Shown in pieces: positions 6,845 to 10,775 of a stretch of DNA of 10,775 nt (positions are counted from its first letter, which is position 1; each line of letters opens with the position of its first letter). The translations under genes and the position numbers were made by a program. The DNA comes from Lactobacillaceae bacterium (GTDB lineage Bacteria > Bacillota > Bacilli > Lactobacillales > Lactobacillaceae), in assembly GCA_031282325.1 (NCBI GenBank), contig JAITDY010000011.1, positions 1-10,775 on the forward strand. Reading direction: 5' to 3'. The notes below the pieces were generated by a model. The model saw only the letters and a list, made by a program, of their open reading frames with translations. It was not told the DNA's origin and searched no databases.

Positions 6845-7546
6845 ATGGTTAAATTAAAAATTAACAATTTAACAGTTAATTATGGAAATAAAAATATATT
6901 GGATAACATTTCTATCACACTAACTTCAGGTAAAATTTATGGTTTAGTCGGTTCAAACGGAACTGGTAAATCGACTTTCATAAAAGCTATTTTCGGTATT
7001 AATAAAAAAACTAATGGTGACATCTTTTTAAACGAAGAAAAAATAAACAAAAATATTTTAAAAAAATTTTTTTCTTACGTTCCACAAAGGAGTGAAATCG
7101 ATTTAAATTTTCCAATTAATATTTTTGATTTGGTTTTAATGGGAATTGAAAGTCAAAAAAAAATTCTCGACCCAATCAATGAAAACGATAAAAATAAAGT
7201 TAACAACATATTAGAAAAAATGGAACTGACCGATTTAAGAAATCGGTTATTGTCAGATGTATCTGGTGGTCAAAGACAAAGAGCTTTAGTGGCCCGTTCA
7301 TTAATTCAAGATGCTAATGTCTATATTCTAGATGAACCTTTTATAGGTATTGACGACAAGTCAGAAACAATTATTCTTTCTTTGCTAAAGGAGATGAAAA
7401 AAAAGAATAAATTAATTTTAGTAGCTCATCACGATTTAAATAAAATTGAAAGATACTTTGATGACTTAATAGTTTTCAAAAATAAAAAAATCAACGAACA
7501 AACTCCTAAGAATTATGTCGCAGAAATTTTAAGAGAGGCAAGATAA
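6845..7546 (+). CDS. mntB: Mn/Zn ABC importer, ATP-binding protein
   Basis: This 233 aa protein is the cytoplasmic ATPase of a metal ABC importer (PsaB/MntB class). It has Walker A GSNGTGKST (36-44), a Q-loop in YVPQRSEID (78-86), signature VSGGQRQR (139-146), Walker B VYILDEP (159-165) and the switch histidine in VAHHDL (193-198). The PQRSEIDLNFP stretch and paired HHDL are characteristic of the zinc/manganese branch. It heads a three-gene unit in the order ATPase, permease, binding protein, as in streptococcal psaBCA; only one base separates its stop from the permease ATG. No Shine-Dalgarno is visible before its own ATG. The metal (Mn, Zn or Fe) cannot be read from this subunit; the binding protein suggests Mn. 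Symbols follow B. subtilis mntABC usage and are family-level. Confidence 0.92.
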   Translation: MVKLKINNLTVNYGNKNILDNISITLTSGKIYGLVGSNGTGKSTFIKAIFGINKKTNGDIFLNEEKINKNILKKFFSYVPQRSEIDLNFPINIFDLVLMGIESQKKILDPINENDKNKVNNILEKMELTDLRNRLLSDVSGGQRQRALVARSLIQDANVYILDEPFIGIDDKSETIILSLLKEMKKKNKLILVAHHDLNKIERYFDDLIVFKNKKINEQTPKNYVAEILREAR

Positions 7547-7547
7547 A

Positions 7548-8363
7548 ATGGAATTCATTTATTCATTGTTCAAATATTCTTTTTTACAAAATGCACTAAT
7601 TATCGGTATTATAATTGGAACAGTTGCTGGCTTAGTTGGTAGTTTCAGTATTTTGCAAGGTACCTCTTTAATTGGTGACGCAATGAGTCATGCGGTCCTT
7701 CCGGGAATTGCTATTGCTTTTCTGCTCGGTATACCGCTATATATTGGCGCGGGAATTTTTGGTATTCTGGCTGCTAGTATTATTGCCCTAATTACAGAAT
7801 ACTCACCTTTAAAAAGTGATACCGTAATTGGTTTAACCTTTAGTTCCTTTTTTGCATTGGGAACTATCATTATTTCTCAAGGACATGCTAACGCTAAATT
7901 AAACGATATTTTATTTGGAAATATCTTATCCGTAAGTAAGCTTGATGTTATTTCCTCACTAGTAGTAAGCGTTGTCATATTTATAATTATTACGATTTTT
8001 TATCGAAACTTTTATTTAAGCACTTTTGATAAAGCATTCGCTAAATCCCAAGGTATTAATGTTACTTTTTATAACCAATTATTAATATTGATGTTAACGG
8101 TTGTTATTATTATTGCATTGCAAGCAATTGGGGTAATTTTAGTAACTGCATTATTAATTATTCCACCTGCAACAGCAAGATTAATCACTAATAAATTTGC
8201 AAACATGATTAAATTTTCTATGATAATTGGGGCACTAGAATCAGTCTGTGGACTTTTTATTTCTTATAGTTTTGACTGGCCGAGCGGCCCTTCAATTGTT
8301 TTAATAAGTGCGATTTTGTTTTTAATAATTTTTATATTTTATAGATTAAGGAAGATATTATGA
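7548..8363 (+). CDS. mntC: Mn/Zn ABC importer, permease (ABC-3 family)
   Basis: The 271 aa product is an integral membrane protein of the ABC-3 (ZnuB/PsaC) family with about eight hydrophobic segments. Recognisable family stretches are SFSILQGTSLIGDAMSHAVLPGIA (33-56) and VILVTALLIIPPATARLIT (197-215), the latter next to the coupling region that contacts the ATPase. The start is supported by GAGAGG about nine bases upstream, within the end of the ATPase gene. Its TGA stop overlaps the next start as ATGA (8360-8363), so permease and binding protein are translationally coupled. It forms the membrane channel for divalent metal delivered by the downstream binding protein. Confidence 0.93.
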   Translation: MEFIYSLFKYSFLQNALIIGIIIGTVAGLVGSFSILQGTSLIGDAMSHAVLPGIAIAFLLGIPLYIGAGIFGILAASIIALITEYSPLKSDTVIGLTFSSFFALGTIIISQGHANAKLNDILFGNILSVSKLDVISSLVVSVVIFIIITIFYRNFYLSTFDKAFAKSQGINVTFYNQLLILMLTVVIIIALQAIGVILVTALLIIPPATARLITNKFANMIKFSMIIGALESVCGLFISYSFDWPSGPSIVLISAILFLIIFIFYRLRKIL

Positions 8364-9301
8364 AGAAAACTATTTTAATTACATCAACGGTAATTTTACT
8401 TTTATTGATCGGATTTTTTGCAATCTTTTCGACAAATAAACAACAAAATAAAATATTTAATAATGGCAAACTAAATACTGTTTCATCTTTTTCAATAATT
8501 AATGATATTGTTCAAGAAATTGGAGGGGATAAAGTGAATGCCTACTCCATCACTAAAATCGGTGCTGATCAACATGATTATGAGCCTACTCCAAAAGATA
8601 TTGAAGTTGCCAAAGAAGCTAATATAGTTTTTGTTAACGGGCTTGGATTAGAAAAAAATGGTTCTGGCTGGTTTGATAAATTAATGAAATCGACAAATCA
8701 ACAAATAAATATTCAAAATGTTTCTAAGGGAATTTCAACAATTAAACTATCAAGTAATGGTGTTGCAGGTCAGGATAATCCACATGCATGGAATGGCGTT
8801 AAGGAAGGTATTATATATGCTCAAAATATAACTAAAATTTTAATTAAAAAGGATCCTAAAAACAAGAATTATTATCAAAATAGATCAGATAAATATATCC
8901 AAAAATTAAACATTCTTTTAAATAAATGGGAAAATAAATTTAATTCTCTAGACGCTGACAGAAAAATTCTTGTTACTCAAGAAGCTGCAACCTCTTATTT
9001 AGCCAGAGATTTTGGACTAAAACAATATTATATTTGGGAAATAGACACTGAATCAAATGGGACGCCAAACCAAGTTAAAACATTAATCGATCAATTGGAT
9101 AAGCTAAAAAATATTCCTGCCGTTTTCACCGAACAAGGGGAGAGTGATAAACCGATGAAAGCTGTAATTAAGCAAATTAAAACCAATATCAAGGGTGTTT
9201 TATGGACTGACTCTATTTCTAATAAAAAAGGGGCAGTACCTACCTATTATGATTTATTAAATTACAATCTAAAAACTATTTATAATGGTATTTCGAGTTA
9301 A
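8360..9301 (+). CDS. mntA: Mn-type metal-binding protein of ABC importer (ZnuA/PsaA family)
   Basis: This 313 aa protein is the extracellular metal receptor (cluster A-I, ZnuA/PsaA family). The four ligands align with those of PsaA (His67, His139, Glu205, Asp280): His72 in GADQHDYEPTP, His142 in NPHAW, Glu208 in VTQEAATSYLARDFGL and Asp284 in LWTDSIS. The His-His-Glu-Asp set and the absence of a His-rich loop favour Mn over Zn. The N-terminus has Lys residues and a long hydrophobic run (about 5-23) but no lipobox cysteine; the whole protein contains no Cys. It may therefore be held by an uncleaved N-terminal helix instead of lipid, unlike most Gram-positive homologues. The start is supported by AAGGAAG upstream and the 4-base overlap with the permease. 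Confidence 0.92.
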   Translation: MKKTILITSTVILLLLIGFFAIFSTNKQQNKIFNNGKLNTVSSFSIINDIVQEIGGDKVNAYSITKIGADQHDYEPTPKDIEVAKEANIVFVNGLGLEKNGSGWFDKLMKSTNQQINIQNVSKGISTIKLSSNGVAGQDNPHAWNGVKEGIIYAQNITKILIKKDPKNKNYYQNRSDKYIQKLNILLNKWENKFNSLDADRKILVTQEAATSYLARDFGLKQYYIWEIDTESNGTPNQVKTLIDQLDKLKNIPAVFTEQGESDKPMKAVIKQIKTNIKGVLWTDSISNKKGAVPTYYDLLNYNLKTIYNGISS

Positions 9302-9320
9302 TTTAAATTAACTGTTCTTA

Positions 9321-9329
9321 TGTTAAAAT
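9321..9329 (+). promoter_or_regulatory. Extended -10 promoter of the sugar-binding protein gene
   Basis: TGTTAAAAT fits an extended -10 (TG-N-TAAAAT, hexamer 9324-9329). The -35 is weak (TTTAAA at 9302-9307, 16-base spacer). A transcript would start near 9336 and carry a leader of about 54 bases. The same stretch could instead serve as a weak terminator of the Mn operon, since TTAAC (9309-9313) can pair with GTTAA (9322-9326) before a run of six T. Confidence 0.45.
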
Positions 9330-9353
9330 TTTTTACGGACGCCTAAAGTCCTA

Positions 9354-9370
9354 AAACGTAATTAACGTTT
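9354..9370. promoter_or_regulatory. Operator-like inverted repeat AAACGT-N5-ACGTTT
   Basis: Six-base perfect arms AAACGT (9354-9359) and ACGTTT (9365-9370) flank the five bases AATTA. The repeat sits just downstream of the predicted start site and 19 bases before the ATG of a sugar-type binding protein. ACGT-centred palindromes are common for LacI/GalR-family repressors in lactic acid bacteria, but the spacing here does not match a CcpA cre site. The regulator is unknown. Confidence 0.4.
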
Positions 9371-9389
9371 CAAAATTGGAGAAATTATT

Positions 9390-10676
9390 ATGAAGAAATT
9401 CGTTGCTGTGTCTGCATCATTAATTGTTGCAGCCGGAGCTCTTGCACCTCTAACAAACTTAAATGTTGAAGCTGCAAGCAAGCCCACTACTATTACTTTC
9501 TGGCATGCTATGACTGGAAATAATGAAAAAGTTTTAGAAAAGTTGGTAAAAAAATTCAATAATTCACAGGATAAGTATGTTGTTAAGCCTACAGCACAAG
9601 GTGATTACTCAACATTAAAGCAAAAATTCTTAGCAGCTGCTAAATCAAAAAAATTACCAGTTGTTGCTCAAAGTGCATATACTTCTGTTCCTGACTACGT
9701 AAAAAATAATTTAATTGCAAACCTAAATAAATACGTAAAACAAGATAATAATAAAGGCGTTAAAGCTATCAACAAGATGTATAAGGGTTTTCGAACAACC
9801 GCTAAATATCAAGGAAAATATTATACAGTGCCTTTTGCTAAATCTCTTCGCATCATGCTGTATAACCAAGATATTTTAGATAAATATAACTTGTCAGTTC
9901 CCAAAACATGGAACGATTTACAAGCTGATGCAAAAATTCTTTCAAAAGATGGGATCGCCGCAGTTGGTTTTGATCAGTCATTCGGACAAGAACTACAGAA
10001 TTTAGCAAAATCTAATGGTGTAAATTTCGTTGATGGTTCATCTAATAAATTCAAAGTTCATTTTAACGATAAAAAAGTAATTGAACCAGCTGATTTAATT
10101 ATGAACATGATTAATAATAAAGAAGCCTTAACCGCAGGGGCAGATGTTTATGGAAATAATAATTTTGCTTCTGGAAAAACATTAGTTTATTTTGCTTCTT
10201 CATCTGGATTGCCAGTGATATCTGCTTCAATGCCAGAAAATATGAATTGGAAAACCGCTGTAGTTCCATCTTATAAAGATAAAATAAATACTTTAATCGG
10301 TGGAAGTGATTTAATTGTTTCTAACCAAGCAAGCGATAAGCAAAAAACTGGTGCATGGAAATTCATGCAATTCCTTATTTCTAAAAAATCTACTACTGAA
10401 TGGGCAAAAGGAACTGGTTATCTTCCTTTAACTTCCAAAGCAGTAGAAACAACAGAATATCAAGAATTTTTAAATGCAAATCCCAATTGGAAAGCAAGTT
10501 CAGATTCATTAAAATATGCCTTTTCATCTCCGATCTATCCAAATGCTGATGCTATCTGGAATATTGGTATAGATGCTGTTGATTCGATGCTTTCACAAAA
10601 AGTAGAGCCGAAAGTAGCTCTTGATAAAATTCAAAAAGAAGCTAAAAAACTTATTAAAGAGGCTTCTGAAAATTAA
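9390..10676 (+). CDS. Family 1 extracellular solute-binding protein (UgpB/MalE-like), non-lipidated
   Basis: The 428 aa protein is an ABC importer substrate-binding protein of family 1. A Sec signal peptide is clear: MKKF, a hydrophobic core (5-20) and a likely cleavage after NVEA (25-28). The mature part opens with ITFWHAMTGNNEKVLEKLV, much like UgpB (glycerol-3-phosphate binding). Other family features are YYTVPFAKSLRIMLYNQDIL (144-163), PKTWNDLQADA (171-181), ASGKTLVYFASSSG (260-273) and TGYLPLT (342-348). The ligand is uncertain: glycerol 3-phosphate, its diesters or an oligosaccharide. There is no lipobox and no Cys anywhere, so it should be secreted or retained by other means. It has its own promoter and a strong terminator, with no permease or ATPase next to it in this window. 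The start is supported by GGAG about ten bases upstream. Confidence 0.9.
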   Translation: MKKFVAVSASLIVAAGALAPLTNLNVEAASKPTTITFWHAMTGNNEKVLEKLVKKFNNSQDKYVVKPTAQGDYSTLKQKFLAAAKSKKLPVVAQSAYTSVPDYVKNNLIANLNKYVKQDNNKGVKAINKMYKGFRTTAKYQGKYYTVPFAKSLRIMLYNQDILDKYNLSVPKTWNDLQADAKILSKDGIAAVGFDQSFGQELQNLAKSNGVNFVDGSSNKFKVHFNDKKVIEPADLIMNMINNKEALTAGADVYGNNNFASGKTLVYFASSSGLPVISASMPENMNWKTAVVPSYKDKINTLIGGSDLIVSNQASDKQKTGAWKFMQFLISKKSTTEWAKGTGYLPLTSKAVETTEYQEFLNANPNWKASSDSLKYAFSSPIYPNADAIWNIGIDAVDSMLSQKVEPKVALDKIQKEAKKLIKEASEN

Positions 10677-10720
10677 ATAAAAAAGATGTTCTAAGCTGAA
10701 CATCTTTTTTATTTAATTTT
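10669..10720. terminator. Strong intrinsic terminator, 23-bp perfect stem
   Basis: Arms 10669-10691 and 10698-10720 are exact reverse complements over 23 bp, with a six-base loop TAAGCT. The GC-bearing core is GATGTTC/GAACATC, followed by six T (10705-10710). The symmetric A-tract before the core makes it usable in both directions. It covers the stop codon of the binding-protein gene and touches the stop of the probable convergent gene. Confidence 0.92.
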
Positions 10721-10775
10721 AAATTGTATCAATCAAGTCTGTTGCAATATCGTCCAGTTGGAAATTCTGAGAATT
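10719..10775 (-). CDS. 3' end of a convergent gene, function unknown (partial)
   Basis: On the minus strand one frame is open from the window edge for 18 codons and ends in TAA at 10721-10719, reading NSQNFQLDDIATDLIDTI. The other two minus frames meet stops within this stretch. The shared bidirectional terminator next to the stop supports a real convergent gene. The piece is too short to assign a family. Confidence 0.42.
   Translation of the reverse strand, partial: NSQNFQLDDIATDLIDTI

Noticed and set aside
7688..7870. 60-codon minus-strand frame inside the metal permease gene
   Set aside because: It is fully antisense to a conserved ABC-3 permease and shows no features of its own.
9336..9352. 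Riboswitch or attenuator built on GGAC...GTCC in the leader of the sugar-binding protein gene
   Set aside because: The stem is only 4 bp, and the roughly 54-base leader is too short to hold a known riboswitch aptamer with its expression platform.
9354..9375. CcpA catabolite-responsive element upstream of the sugar-binding protein
   Set aside because: The closest match (TTGAAACG on the minus strand) lacks one base of the TGNAANCG spacing, so it does not fit the cre consensus.
9362..9559. 65-codon minus-strand frame over the start of the sugar-binding protein
   Set aside because: It overlaps the signal-peptide coding region and leader of a clear gene in antisense; no supporting signal.

Overview
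The window is AT-rich DNA from a low-GC Gram-positive bacterium. The dense gene order, strong Shine-Dalgarno sites on several genes, a psaBCA-type manganese operon and a short Bacillus-type NagB fit a lactic acid bacterium, perhaps of the Leuconostoc/Oenococcus branch. The genus is inference only. No rRNA, tRNA, CRISPR array, insertion sequence or phage gene was seen. No stretch over 300 bases lacks a gene; the largest gaps are about 65-100 bases and hold promoters or terminators.

Layout: (1) 1-1665, minus: a fused ATPase-permease ABC protein of MacB type, cut by the window edge. (2) about 1706/1742-2347, plus: an HD-domain phosphohydrolase with an unclear start codon. (3) 2353-4580, minus: menB then menE, overlapping by one base. 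menE is interrupted by a single in-frame TAA. (4) 4633-6035, plus, divergent from menB: a hot-dog thioesterase resembling MenI, followed by a duplicated YdcZ/DUF606 membrane protein. (5) 6046-6747, minus: nagB. (6) 6845-9301, plus, divergent from nagB: ATPase, permease and metal-binding protein of an Mn/Zn ABC importer, tightly coupled. (7) 9390-10676, plus: a stand-alone family 1 sugar-type solute-binding protein with its own promoter, operator-like palindrome and very strong terminator. (8) 10719-10775, minus: probable 3' end of a convergent gene.

MenE, MenB and MenI catalyse consecutive steps: o-succinylbenzoate to its CoA ester, to DHNA-CoA, to free DHNA. The central region is therefore a compact lower menaquinone/DHNA module, here with its first enzyme broken or split. 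The Mn importer and nagB share a 97-base divergent intergenic region.

The main points of interest are the nonsense codon in menE, several gene starts with a -10 box exactly six bases before ATG and no Shine-Dalgarno (candidate leaderless mRNAs), two solute-binding proteins without a lipobox cysteine, and a possible metal-responsive operator in the Mn promoter. I found no convincing wholly new multi-gene system.
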